From NCBI RefSeq assembly GCF_963678975.1, contig NC_089275.1, positions 12,617,682-12,681,681 of the forward strand: DNA of 64,000 nt. The letters run 5' to 3'. Numbering within the stretch: the stretch's first letter is position 1; each line of letters begins with the position of its first letter. Below the pieces are notes generated by a model that saw only the letters and a list, made by a program, of their open reading frames with translations, searched no databases and had not been told where the DNA came from. Source of the DNA: Dysidea avara. Lineage: Eukaryota; Porifera; Demospongiae; Dictyoceratida; Dysideidae. A program made the translations under genes and the position numbers. Positions 1 to 11,370 of the stretch are shown piece by piece.

Positions 1-77
1 CCCTTCATAATATTTAGGTAATACAGTAATTTTAGTATGTATGTCTAATCTTTAGTAATCAGCTGTCTAATGGATAC

Positions 78-491
78 TAATGTATAGTAAAAGCTTTAAT
101 GAGTTGTGCAGTAATGACATAGACTGATGATAGGAACCAGAAACTGTCATTGACTGCTATCATCCCAACATGATCCTCTGAGGAGTTATTACATGCATGT
201 GCATCAAAATAACAGAATAGATGAATGTACCTGTTTGTCTTAGCTGCTCTAGTGTCATGATGGTCCATAATATCATCAGCTATTGTGTTTGCCACTTGTA
301 CCCGTGTATGTAAAAATAGTAACAAGGTCGGAACAGACTACATAATATGTACGTAGGTAGTCTAGAATATAGAGACTTACAATTTCAATGCACCATCCTA
401 GGGTGAAGGCAAGACATTTCTGTTTAGATGACAATGTCCGGTATCCATACAATTGTGATAGTGTGCTAAGCACCATAAGACCCCTGGTCAT
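78..491 (-). pseudogene. FPPS-like gene, N-terminal half (three exons, inverted)
   Basis: Three minus-strand blocks match farnesyl diphosphate synthase in order. Block 381-491 reads MTRGLMVLSTL...LGWCIEI and ends in a GTAAGT donor. Block 231-301 reads VQVANTIADDIMDHHDTRAA, with the first Asp-rich motif DDIMD that binds Mg-diphosphate, and has donor AG|GTACAT. Block 78-177 contains HVGMIAVNDSFWFLSSVY, like the family's GVGLDAINDSF stretch. WCIEI+VQVANTIADDIMD aligns without gaps to WCVELLQAFFLVADDIMD, from my memory of the family. Oddities: the base pair before block 2 is GG, not AG; the usual TRRG after DDxxD is TRAA; reading phases between blocks 2 and 3 do not join cleanly. I infer a decayed prenyltransferase. 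The remaining exons lie on the plus strand from 798, so this half appears inverted. Upstream (first) exons were not found. Confidence 0.66.
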
Positions 492-797
492 CTCCCTCGC
501 TATACAACATTACCAACATTATTACCACACAGTAGAGGGTGAGGTAATAAGAGGTGGAGAATTTCCCAGGGCTTATGTACAATTGGTATTAGTAACAAAT
601 CAGGCAGAAAACAATATTTGCCATTAATTTCATTGTGATGTTTCCTTCAGTTTCTGCACATACCATTGTACATACATGTAACAACAACTGAATTAGTTGG
701 TTGTCCTACTTAATACAGAGTTTTAGGAACCATCCTTATTATACTGAACTAGTGGAACTGTTCCATCTGGTTACCTAATTGCTACAAACTGTTACAG

Positions 798-3669
798 GTT
801 GTGGAGTATTCTGAAATTGGTAGAATAGTGAGTGCCCTCATCTCTGACAGTAAAACTGATCTGAGCAACTTTACAGCAGAAAAGTGAGATATAAGTTTTC
901 TGAACAGCTTCATTTAATGTATTGACTGGGTGTTTCTGCTTTTACCTGCCAGTGATGGCACTTGGTATGTACTAACTGTAGGTAGTGACACTTGTCTGAT
1001 GTAGTTATTGCATGTAGGCTGGTATTGATGGGATGGCACCTTGTATGCATACAGAAAATAGCACATAATGGGTGTGGCTCATGAAAGAAGCTGGGTTGCT
1101 GCACAGCTATACTATACACTTCCACATCATCATCAACTAATTTCACACATAGGTATTACTTCTATTGGACCTGAATGACTTGGACAAAATGTTACCGGTT
1201 AATTCGACCCAGTTATAACGCTGGTGTACTAGTGACTAAGAAAGTCACAAATGCAAGTAGATTAGAGAATTTGGAGCAAGGCTGAATGGGAGGTACACTG
1301 TTTGTACCACTATTGAAAGCATAATACTCATATTGCATACTGCATACCACATACCTGATTCTGGTAGAATTGATCAATAGCCAGTGCAATATAGACAACA
1401 CTTCATTAACAGCCTTCAATAGATGTACTACAGTTTGTAGGTATGCTGTCTGCAGGCTTGTGTGGAGCCATGCCTATTAATCAATTGTTACTGTACGAGT
1501 TATTGTTTTGCAGCAGCCAGTTTCTTGAAATTCTTTCATGAGCCATGCCCACTTATAGGGAATGTGTGATGCTGTTTGTAGACATATGTGGAGCACACTA
1601 ATTTATTAGTATGGTGTAATGAAGCCACGCCCAAACATATCTTTGCTGTCTGTAAACTTGCATGGATCCATGCTCACTGACTGATTATTTATTATATAAC
1701 TTACCTGTTTATCAACACTGTTGTACAAATCTACATACAAATAATTTTGGAGGGTGTTATGTCACTGATTTATAATCACAATGTAGGATTAGAATACTAG
1801 ATGGCCTAAAGAAAACAACTCTCTTTACATACTGTATATAGTAAGATAGACAAACTAATCTTATGTTTCACAGATGTGGTTGGTCAGTGCTTTGACAAAC
1901 TCAAAAATAAATGTAAATCACATGATCTCTTTGAAAATGGATGCAGACTCCTAAATTTTGTGCAAGCAGTAATAGATGTATGTATATGGCAAACAGGAGG
2001 GAAATGGAGGTCCCTCACTATATTTTAATTGAGATCAAGACATTCTAATAGAGCAGTCATCTATACTCTAATGAAACAGTCAGTTTGTAACTGACATTTG
2101 TATTACTTTTTGACCTGCCGGGTCACTGGTAGAGGCTCCATGAAACATATTGTATGACTTTGTATGGTGTAAAGAACTACTAAACTCAAGATTTGCCAAT
2201 CGTGTAGCCAAGCATCACTTTGTACCAGCTAAGTGCTATGCTGCGTGCATGTGTGTTTGTTTGTGTGTGTCTGTGTGTGTGTTGTGTTAGTGAGTGAGTG
2301 AGTGAGTGAGTGATTGAGTGAGTGAGTGAGTGAGTGAGTGAGTGAGTGAGTGAGTGAGTGAGTGAGTGAGTGAGTGAGTGAGTGAGTGAGTGAGTGAGTG
2401 AGAGAGTGAGTGTGAGTGAGTGAGTGAGTGAGTGAGTGAGTGGAGTGAGTGAGTGGAGTGAGTGGACACGGATATTAATAATTGTCACTGTAACTGGTTG
2501 ACTACAATAGATGTTATGGATCCCTGGGTGTTGCCAGTGTAGACACAAAGGCCTTGCAAGAAGTGTGCCTGGTTGATGATAGTAGAGGCAGTGAGAAGAG
2601 CTGATACTAAACAGAGAGAGGTAACTGCTTTGTATTGTAGTATTATGGAATGTTTTGTTTAGTATTATGTATGTATATAGACTGTTATGTCGTTCATAAA
2701 TAAGTAGCAGCCATTTTTGCTGATTGAATTTTGCTCCATACTTTTGCAACTACTCAAGTATTTAGCAGTGTTGTAGTAGAACTTCTGTATCCTGGACCAG
2801 GACTCTAAATGTATGTGAACCCACACATACAAGCGGGAGACCATGAATATTAATGTACCTATATTCGGAGTGTCCTTTGATGAACCTTGCTGCATTGTTG
2901 GCCACACATCTCTTGAACAGTGATTAGATAGCTGTGCAAACTGTCCTTTACTCTAATAGCTATATGTAGCCTTCCTCAATCATTTATTCATTCTAATTTA
3001 AAATTGTGTTGGTAAAGTTTGCTACAAATTAACCTTCTGCTAGTCACAAGTGGTATTCCAGGTCGTGATAAACTGCTAACTTTCTTCTTGATTGTAACTC
3101 CGGACTTTATACATTAAATCAGTAAAAGCAAGACATATACTTGTGTACTAAACTATTGCACTGTGGTGGTGTGGTCTCAAGCTAAATATAACACTCAGCT
3201 TTGCTTCGTGTTATTGTTAGTCTCTTTACCATGCTCTCGACTATAATTTCATATTGCACTTGCCATGGGGCTTTACAGCACCAAATTTGTACTGGTGTTG
3301 TTGTACCCTATCCTCCTCCTCCAGGCTAACTATGGCAGATCAGATGAAGGTTGTGTAGAGAAGGTGAAGGAGGAGTATGAGTCACTGAACCTGAGACACT
3401 TGTATAGTGAATATGAAGATCAGAGCTACCAGACCATCAGTAAACTAATTGATGAACACAGTCACATATTACCAACACATGTCTTCCTGGAGATGAGGTA
3501 TATCATCTACACAAGGAAACACAAAGATGGATTTTGTATTATTCAACATTTCTTGTATTGTTCTTATTTTTTATTACTAGGCTTTACAGTAAGATATACA
3601 AGTTTAAGTACACTGTTAAAACTAAAGTGTTATGGTAACACCTTAGGTATCATAATGACTACACTGTGA
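798..3669 (+). pseudogene. FPPS-like gene, C-terminal half (four exons)
   Basis: Plus-strand blocks continue the FPPS order. 798-883 (after ACAG, before GTGAGA) reads VVEYSEIGRIVS...DLSNFTAEK, like the family's TEIGQ...DLxxFT. 1874-1977 (after CACAG, before GTATGT) ends LLNFVQAVID, like the segment before the second Asp-rich motif. 2497-2620 reads VDYNRCYGSLGVASVDT, then in another frame KKCAWLMIVEAVRRADTKQR, like DDYLDCYGDP...NKCSWLVVQAL. 3325-3669 reads ANYGRSDEGCVEKVKEEYES and SEYEDQSYQTISKLIDEHSH, the family C-terminus, then runs on past the usual end. The second Asp motif is degraded (VDYNR for DDYLD), block 3 has a frame change, and its acceptor is not AG. The ATG at 3265 lies in the polypyrimidine-rich intron end, so the apparent signal peptide there is not real. 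Family identity is strong at the C-terminus and weaker for 1874-1977. Probably a pseudogene. Confidence 0.68.
2288..2465. repeat. (GAGT)n microsatellite
   Basis: About 175 bp of GAGT repeats with a few interruptions, preceded by GT-rich sequence. It lies in the intron between the second and third plus-strand FPPS-like exons. Open frames through it (THSLTHS repeats) are artefacts. Confidence 0.97.
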
Positions 3670-4815
3670 CTACTACGTACATTTTTATAAAGTATGACTG
3701 TTGTAGAGTGACTGACTATCATTATATTCTATTAGAGTATCAATTTTTTTAATGAAGTAAAAAGGGGCATGCCTCATTTCCCCTGTGTATTATCTATGAC
3801 AAATTTAACACTTTCATTTGCATATAAATTTTATATCTTTAGTTGTATTTTGGATTGGTTGAAATGGAATGGGATTTAAAGTATTTTAATTGCACAGTTT
3901 CTGTCTGTACACGATACACACTTGCTGTGTTCAACATTTCTTGGCACATAGCTATATACCTCATACTTGCAATAATGAATGCACTGTTATCAATACTATT
4001 CTGAGATGATGTTTTAGTGCACATAATGATAATATATCAAATGACTCATATAATGTGGCAAAATGCATATAATCATTAAAGGTTGATCAGAGGACTATAC
4101 TGTACCATGAATATGTGTACCATGAATATGTGTACCATGAATATGCATACTTAATTAAAAATTTATTATAATCCATTTGTGATGCAACTGAAATATCTTG
4201 TTGCTCCTTGTTAACAGCTGTTGTTAACATCCTTGCGACAAGTGACAGGTTCATTAGTTTAGTTGTAGTAAGCCTTGTTCTACAAAATTAAGACACTGTA
4301 TTGACCTCACATCCAGATAGCACCACCTGTCCTTGATTTAGGACCCGTGTTTATTTGAGCCTGTCATACAGCTGTATACAGTGCATAAGTAGATATGTAA
4401 CAAAAATGTGTACATATTTGGTCAAAGATAGCCAATCCATCATGGCAAACTGTCACTGACTAACTATCTGTGATATTACTAGCAAAGTAGCAATGCAGTA
4501 TAAAGTACTGTTTTATAACTAATACATAATACATGTATATATATATGACCACACAATGAGCCACCCAATTTACATACCTACACTATTCTATCCTTTCTTA
4601 TGATCAGCTCATTCAGTTGCCATGCTTGCAGCTGCTACTTCTTTGTCCTTGTCATCTTTGATGGTGATAGTCAGAATGTATATAATAATTGTACTGTTTT
4701 ATTATCATGCGCCTGCAAATACAGTACATACCCCTGTGATACAAACATCTCTAATACATTTTGTACATTGTACAGCTCTGCATTTGTCTTATATGGTGCT
4801 AACATTAGTATATTG
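3663..4815. repeat. Partial third copy of the segmental duplication
   Basis: Sequence from the GACTACTACGTACATTTTTA area to the TACAGCTCTGCATTTGTC area matches 12320-13360 and, in part, 16900-17480 at moderate identity. The shared order includes an ATGAAGTAAA block, a TGTACACGATACACACTTGC block and a CCTTGTTCTACAA block. No lectin-like coding part accompanies this copy. It starts directly at the end of the FPPS-like reading frame. Confidence 0.75.
4101..4145. repeat. 15-bp tandem repeat, three units
   Basis: TGTACCATGAATATG occurs three times in a row without change. Confidence 0.95.
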
Positions 4816-4829
4816 AAATACAACTAATA

Positions 4830-6022
4830 AATTATAAATATTTTAAGTGTGTCCACTTGATCACTCCACCATGAGTTGTTAACATTTTTGAGGTGTGACA
4901 TAATTTTTGTATTAGTTTTACATAGCCATAATTATATCACTACTAGCTATATAGAAATGCAATTTTCTGTTAGATTATTTACTCCAACAGGTAAGTTTAC
5001 ACCATGGACTTAGCTACAATTGTGAATACAAGATATTTAAATAGCTATAATACAAAATGGCAAACTTATAATATATTATTGTTTACTATACACAATAGCA
5101 TACGTATAAGCACACAGTTTCATAAAAAACAACAGTTAACTATATAATATAGAGACACTTGATATCACTTTGTAAGTACATAAGAACTGAATGTGATGAG
5201 CCTTTAAATTGCTAGATGAAAAACTGCTAGAAACTTCATATTAATACACTCTAATTAAACAGCCAGATAACTGTTAAAAATTACACTGTAATTAAGCAAC
5301 AATATATTGTCTTATTGCTGCTTTGTCTCTAATTTCTGCATGTCCAATAGCGACCTTCATAGAATAAGCAAAATTACCAGTTTTAGTGGCCTTATGATAT
5401 GCACATACTGTGTACTTTCACTACACAGTATACGTACTTTGACAAGTGCAGGACCACTACAGAGAGATATATACATGATCACGTTTCCATACATACATAT
5501 GTTGGTAACTCTAAGTATTATTCATTTGTATAAATCTGGACTCTCATTTGGGTTTATATAAATGAAGGCTTGTGATGGTACCACTTTAGTGGAAGGAGTC
5601 ATGCAAAGCAAGACCTATTGTATCTAATGAAATCTGCAGCTTATACAAATAGTAGCTACAAAGAGTAATAGGATTTTCATATATATAGACACTTAAATTC
5701 ACTGTTAGTATTGCTTTATGTATCTGTTTAATACTTAGGCTGATGCTAATAACAAGAAATTCTCTTAATTTTATTGTCCAAAAATCTGGACAATTAACAC
5801 TGCACACTGTTCTTCCTTGCCACATCTAATTCTATAAACTTGGAAGATCGTAACTTAGTGTTCACGTAACATATAAACCTAAAATTTCCTCCATCCATTA
5901 AGCTATGCATGCTGGTACTCACTGCTGACCAAAGTTCTAGTCATTTGCTTTTTCCAATCTGAAGTTATGGATTGTCAAAGTTGGTAAATTGGATTTGTGT
6001 GGAAGACTCCTTTTCACACTTA
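4830..6022. other. No gene seen
   Basis: AT-rich sequence. The short open frames have no splice-site support or family resemblance that I recognise. Confidence 0.5.
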
Positions 6023-6339
6023 GGGGGCATCTCCAAACTGATTTTGGTACGCTTAACGTCATAATGACGTTAAGGGGGGAGGGGGGTTCAGGCCATGACG
6101 TTATAAATTTTTATTAAAGCAGTTATAGTGTAAACAGCTAGGAATAGAGGAATTGACGTGATTAAGCAGCTACACTGCTTGTAGATTATGTTTTCAGGTA
6201 AAGAATATAATGTTTTGTGCTTCTATTGCCAATGCATTGTTTTCATAGTGTGACGTTAAGGAGAGGGGGAGGGGGGGGTCTGAAGTTAGCATCATTATAT
6301 ATGACGTTAAGCGTACCAAAATCAGTTGGAGATGCCCCC
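6023..6339. mobile_element. MITE, Harbinger-like, TTA target duplication
   Basis: The ends are inverted repeats of about 40 bp: GGGGGCATCTCCAAACTGAT at the left and its complement at the right, each followed inward by TTTGGTACGCTTAACGTCA. TTA flanks both sides (6020-6022 and 6340-6342), the 3-bp TWA duplication typical of PIF/Harbinger. It has no coding capacity; the interior holds G-rich runs at 6075-6090 and 6261-6280. Confidence 0.85.
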
Positions 6340-6691
6340 TTATTAGTGTGCAGCAAACTGTACCATAGAGGTACATATGATACTCTGGATTATAATATGA
6401 TTAGTGGCATTTGGTTAGAGATTATGCAAAGTACCTTGTAATTGCATTCCTTTCTTGTGGACAATACTATTTGTATGTATTTCAATGACTAAATAAACAT
6501 GTGCATATCATTATAATATGTACACAGACCACAATGACACCAATAGTTATTATGAGCGATCTAAATATGGCAAGAGGAGTGGCCAGCTAGTACAAATATA
6601 ATAAGCTACCATCTGCATGTACTTCTATTAGTCTTGCAGTGTTCTGTTTGTTGTTGTGATCATAACTAGCTAGATATATAGCTTAGCAGTC

Positions 6692-7445
6692 ATGTTAGCT
6701 GTGACAGGGATACTGTTGTGCCTCTTCCTTACAGTTGATTGCATGGTGAGTAGCCATACATCAGTATATGCTAATGCAGTGTTACTGGTATGTCTGTTCC
6801 ATTTTGTAGGTAATCAAGACTGTTTCTGTGGAGACAAAAAATGCTTTGCTCCCTTTTTATCGAGTGTACACCCCATATTCTCTCCGCTCTAAAGCAGAAT
6901 TCTCTGAGTCATATTCAGTAACCAGGACAGCACTTACCTTCAGTAGTGGAAGTACTTCCTATGGCCGACTCTTTAAGCTACCACTCATACCAGGAAATAT
7001 TTTCCGCAGCACTCTTGCTGACATCACTGTGAAAATAACTGTGGGTTTGGATAATACCATCAGAAATTCAGCTGATAGTGATCCTAAATTCCTACTTAGT
7101 CATGGTCAAGATGGACGGTATGGAATAGGGTTTGAAATGCGAGATGACAGTGTTCGTTGTCAAGGAGTAGAAGGTGTGATGGGATCCTCTTTAGGCTCCA
7201 GAAAAATACATAATGGTGCTAGCCACCTTTCAGAGCCATTACCTGAACAGTTTACGATGATTATTAATCCTTCTGAGCGCTGGGGCTCTTGCTACCATTC
7301 AGTAGATAGTGGAGTAATATCACCAACTTATTTTAACTACTACCCCTACTTAACAAAAGGCTTGTATTTGGAGGTGTACAGGGAAGGTACTAGTGAGCAA
7401 TACAGCTTCAATTACATTATAGTGGAAATTTATGGGAACAGTTAG
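6692..7445 (+). CDS. Secreted protein, unknown family, two exons (229 aa)
   Basis: Exon 1 (6692-6745) encodes MLAVTGILLCLFLTVDCM, a classic signal peptide, and ends ATG|GTGAGT. A 64-bp intron ends TTTTGTAG, and exon 2 (6810-7445) continues in phase 0 to a TAG stop. The mature part of about 210 residues has alternating hydrophobic strands (ITVKITVGLDN, YNYIIVEIYGNS-like end), few cysteines and motifs GRYGIGFEMRD and ERWGSCYHSVDSG; it looks like a beta-rich secreted domain. I have a weak memory of similar uncharacterised sponge proteins but know no named domain. The start is the only ATG giving the signal peptide. An AATAAA follows 18 bp after the stop. It is uninterrupted and spliced cleanly, so this is the best candidate for a working gene in the window. 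Confidence 0.8.
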
Positions 7446-7462
7446 AAACTTGTAGTACCTTC

Positions 7463-7468
7463 AATAAA
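7463..7468 (+). terminator. Poly(A) signal of the secreted-protein gene
   Basis: AATAAA lies 18 bp after the stop of the two-exon gene, followed by a GT-rich stretch. Confidence 0.75.
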
Positions 7469-7780
7469 TGTTCAGTAAAATAACATTGTCTTGTCTTGCT
7501 GATTATAATTTGGAATATACGTAGGCCCTTTATATTGCATGTATTTAATAACAGTGTTTATTTTTGTATGAAGCTGCTGTATGTGCATGTACACAATTAC
7601 TATTAACAATAATCTTATAGGACTGCATAATATTGTAGTTCTGTATTTGTTATTGTTTGCTACCACATTGGTTGAAAGTGAAAGCAACCACAACATGTAC
7701 AATACCACAGGCATCCACCAATGATGATATTATTTTAATAGGATTGTGCAAACCAGTCAATGTTTTTATAGCTCCTTCCT

Positions 7781-7783
<3 letters not shown>

Positions 7784-7873
<90 letters not shown>
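7784..7873. repeat. (CTG)30 trinucleotide tract
   Basis: Thirty uninterrupted CTG units. It sits about 340 bp past the secreted-protein gene, outside any coding region I can support. The poly-Ala, poly-Cys and poly-Ala frames through it are artefacts. Confidence 0.98.
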
Positions 7874-7874
<1 letters not shown>

Positions 7875-7907
7875 GGCAGCAACAGACGTGCAGTTATCTA
7901 CACATAT

Positions 7908-8148
7908 GTGACTGGGCCTGTGAAAATTGGGCATGTGGGCACACGATTTTTGCCTACTTTTTCAAACTTTCATCACTCATAACTTTTTTCTACCATTATG
8001 CTATGGCAATGCAATTTTCATCTCTTAGTAAGCATTTAGTATATAGGTTACAGAATGCGAATATTCTATTCCAATACTGAGATATGATCTGTAGTGTGAC
8101 AGGGTGTAGTTTGTGCCCACATTCTCTATTTTCACAGGCCCAATCACA
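7908..8148. mobile_element. MITE, GTGACCGGGCC family, TAT duplication
   Basis: The ends are inverted repeats (GTGACTGGGCCTGTGAAAAT at the left, complement at the right), with TAT on both sides (7905-7907 and 8149-8151). About 240 bp, non-coding. Same family as 50667-50916 and the truncated copy 11051-11262. Confidence 0.88.
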
Positions 8149-8202
8149 TATACTATTTTATATATTGGCAACTTATATGCTATAGCAGCTGCAGCAGCTG
8201 CA

Positions 8203-9785
8203 TGCCCTTTCCACCAATTAGCTAGTCAGTGTGTCTTCTACTGCATGATTGTTTGTTTTTTGAGTGTCTGGACTCCAGCTTAGAACCATTCTTCCTGTGG
8301 GAAGCAACAAATCATAAAGGATATCTTTTGTTCAAATATTATAATGTTATTTGCTGGACATTATTTTGGTATGACACTAACCATAGCCACACCTCTATCT
8401 CTTGTTTACTGTCTAACAATGTGTATATAGGACACTTATCACTAAGCTGATAAATTCTTTATGGTACACCACAGAATCACATGCCAAATTGGCAACAATA
8501 ATATTGAAGTTGTGTCATTGATCAGTAAGCCAGTCAGGTGGCTTAGCATTGAAGATTGTTAGAAAACAAGGAGGAAGTAAATTAAAAGCTCCATGAGGCT
8601 TCCTTGAAACATTCTGAATGAGGAAGTTTACATGCACTTTCCACCAATTAACTAGTCAGTATGTCTGCCTTTTAAGTGTCTGGCTAGAACCATTCTTCCT
8701 GTGGGAAGCAACACGTACATCATAAAGGATATCTTTTGTTCAAATATTATAATATTTGATTTGCTGGGGTAGCTAGGTAAAAAGTGGACCCGGGACCCAC
8801 GGAAATCTAACTCTGCATGGAATTTTATACACTTCACAGTATTCTATACTTTTACTAGGTACCTTTGCAAGTAGTCTTGCATGGCCAACCCACTTTCCCC
8901 CCCCTCGCGGAGTCTCACACGATGTTTACACTAATTAGAAATTATAAGCGCCTCTGAAAAAATGTCTGAAGCTGACTACATTTATAGGCCACTGCCTGCT
9001 GCACAGTAGGCATACTAGTCTATTATGCTGTCTAGCTCTACTAGAGTAGTTTAGGAACATTGTGCAAATGCACCATGATGTATGAAGAGCTGCTGGAACT
9101 TGCTTAATTAGCTTAGCTAGCTAGTAATTGCTCGCCTGCTGCACAATGAGCTTGCTAGTCTATTATGTCATAGATAGTACGTAGTATATACTATCTATGA
9201 TTATGTCGCCTAACTACTAAAGTTTGAAACATTGTGTAAACAAATATTCTAGAGAAATAGCGAGTGACCTATAATTAATGCAGTCTGCTTCAGACACTTT
9301 TTCAGAGGCGCTTGTAATTTCTAATTGGTGTAAACATTGTGCGAGACACCGCGAGGGTGGATTGGCCATGTAAGATTACTTGCAGAGGTACCTAGTACAA
9401 GTATAGAATACTGTGAAGTGTATAAAATTCCAAAAAGAGTTGGATTTCTGTGGGTCCCCTGTCCCCTGTTTTTACCTACCCTATTTGCTGGACATTATTT
9501 TGGTATGACACTAACCATAGCCACACCTCTATCTCTTGTTTACTGTCTAACAATGTGTATATAGGACACTTATCACTAAGCTGATAAATTCTTTATGGTA
9601 CACCACAGAATCACATGCCAAGTTGGCAACAATAATTTTGAAGTTGTGTCATTGATCAGTAAGCCAGTCAGGTGGCTTAGCATTGAAGATTGTTAGAAAA
9701 CAAGGAGGAAGTAAATTAAAAGTGCCACATCTTTGCTGAGGCTTCTTTGAGACATTCTGAATAAGGAGGTTTGCATCATATGTTT
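8203..9785. repeat. Tandem duplication of about 430 bp
   Basis: Unit 1 (about 8203-8635) and unit 2 (about 8636-9785) share the CTTTCCACCAATTA start, the CCATTCTTCCTGTGGGAAGC block and a long block from GCTGGACATTATTTTGGTAT to GGAGGAAGTAAATTAAAAG. Unit 2 is split by the foldback element 8767-9482. Non-coding as far as I can see. Confidence 0.85.
8767..9482. mobile_element. Foldback element, 8-bp target duplication
   Basis: Arms of roughly 200 bp are inverted copies: GGGTAGCTAGGTAAAAAGTG outward at the left, complement at the right, both containing CGCCTCTGAAAAAATGTCTG or its complement. ATTTGCTG flanks both ends (8759-8766 and 9483-9490), and the undisrupted site is visible in the neighbouring tandem unit near 8350. 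The middle holds direct copies of a CTGCTGCACA...CTAGTCTATTATG segment. No coding capacity; the 8-bp duplication suggests hAT. Confidence 0.85.
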
Positions 9786-10949
9786 TCTATAAAAATCATG
9801 CACTTCACACTAACACATTTTAGTATAACAATAATTATTATTCTTGGAGAGCACTGTCAACACTGTTAACTTTGGTAGTAATCATAACACTTTACCGGCC
9901 AATGTCCATACTAATGTTCAGCACCCTATAGTTGCTGTGAAGGTGTTGTGATGGCACTTGCATGGTGTTGCATAGGAGAGCTAAAGTGTTACAAGAAGTG
10001 TAACACAAGGTTGTTGCTATGCCTTAATTGTGTTATAGTGACACACAATTAAGGCATTCATTTTAATTTTCTGATGTTTTAATTGGGGGTGGAGTCATTT
10101 TGATTACTTCATTTACATTATTGATAGTTATTTAGGAAACACAATTGACCTGTGACATGTAGCAACTTTAAACAGGCTGTGGGACTAGGAGTCCTACAGA
10201 CCTTCAGCACTTGTGCTGTAAACTCTTAATAAATGAATACAGTATAGTAACTCAACAGGATTACACTTACTTCGTCTTTCTAGATTTTATGTAAGTTGCA
10301 AAATGTGAGATTTCATTCACAAGCTCATTACAGATACACTGGTGTGACTATAACACCTCTTAAGGTGCTTGTTATTTTCAGGGATGCTGTAATAACACTC
10401 TCTAGAATTTTAGAGAAAATATTATAGATGTTGTGCTATAACATAGTGTATACGCAGACCAAGCAGTTTACCATAATTATATGCAAAGCTCAGTGAATGA
10501 CTTAGTACTAGTATATAAATACGCCTTACTAGTAAGCCAGATATCAAAGGTTTTCATGAAGTGTGTGAAAAAGAAGATACACCTAGTCTGCAACAAATTC
10601 AGTAAAGAAATTTAGTTGAACTTTGATGGCTCATATTGTTTTCATGAATGAATATGGCAATATTTGGTAAGTGGGGTGCCAAAGGTCAAAGGTGTTTGCA
10701 GCATAAAGTTATTCCACTTGGAAAAGGGAATGCATTCAGATACTGTAGCTATAGCCACACTTATATAGAAAATTTCAGCCAATTATCTATATGCCATGAT
10801 AAAAAGTCACAAAGCTTCAAAGTTCAAAAATTGGGTCAAATTTTGTGTGTGAAAGCGTAACTTTTCACAAATCCAGTCACATGTATATAGTTTCCTTCCC
10901 CAGGGCTTCTCCACCCCCTCCCCCCAAAAAAACCTGAGGGTGATCAAAA
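9786..10949. other. No gene seen; one short hairpin
   Basis: AT-rich, without supported coding sequence. A hairpin lies at about 10019-10057, with ATGCCTTAATTGTGT paired to its complement. Confidence 0.5.
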
Positions 10950-11370
10950 CGTAGTGGCCAAGAATTAGCTGTGATAGTTGCTCAATGGCAAAAATTTTAA
11001 TAATTCAAGTGAATTTGTGTGTTGCCTTCTCCTAAAATTCAACACCAAATGTGACCGGGCCTGCAAAAACAAGGCATGTGGGTACAAACTACACCCCATC
11101 ACTCTACAGGTCTTATCACAGTACTGGAAAAGTACATATTTCCATTCTGTAACTTGCATCATGATGCTAATTAATGTCTTACTAAGAGCTGAAAATTGCA
11201 GTGCCATAGCATAATGTTACAAAACGTTATGAGTGATGAAACTTTGGAAAAGTAGGCAAAAATCATCACAGCCATTTCTTGGCTGCCACCTTGGATTTCA
11301 CATCTTTTTCACCATGGCTTTTTTAGGGTGGGGGAACATTCTTTTTCACAGCTTGGCTGTATGTGATTCA
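10950..11370. mobile_element. Old copy of the 37.5-kb palindromic MITE, split by another MITE
   Basis: 10960-11045 (GTGGCCAAGAATTAGCTGTG and the following AAAAATTTTAATAATTCAAG) matches the left arm of the palindrome at 37494-37814. 11262-11365 (CATCACAGCCATTTCTTGGC ... CACAGCTTGGCTGT) matches its right arm. Between them sits a truncated GTGACCGGGCC MITE. Confidence 0.75.
11051..11262. mobile_element. Truncated GTGACCGGGCC-family MITE
   Basis: Begins GTGACCGGGCCTGCAAAAAC and follows the reverse orientation of the copy at 50667-50916, but lacks the last roughly 35 bp at its right end. Nested in the palindromic MITE above. Confidence 0.8.

Noticed and set aside
2186-2749. Long frame with THSLTHSLTHS repeats
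   Set aside because: Translation of the GAGT microsatellite, with no other coding support.
3265-3324. Signal peptide MGLYSTKFVLVLLYPILLLQ before a secreted protein
   Set aside because: The following residues are the C-terminus of FPPS, and the stretch is the polypyrimidine end of an intron (CCTCCTCCTCCAG), so the start codon is fortuitous.
3839-4024. 61-residue minus frame seen again near 17018-17227
   Set aside because: Falls in the segmental duplication; the frame is not kept between copies, so it is not under coding constraint.
7650-7982. Poly-Ala and poly-Cys proteins
   Set aside because: Three frames of the CTG tract; none has splice or family support.
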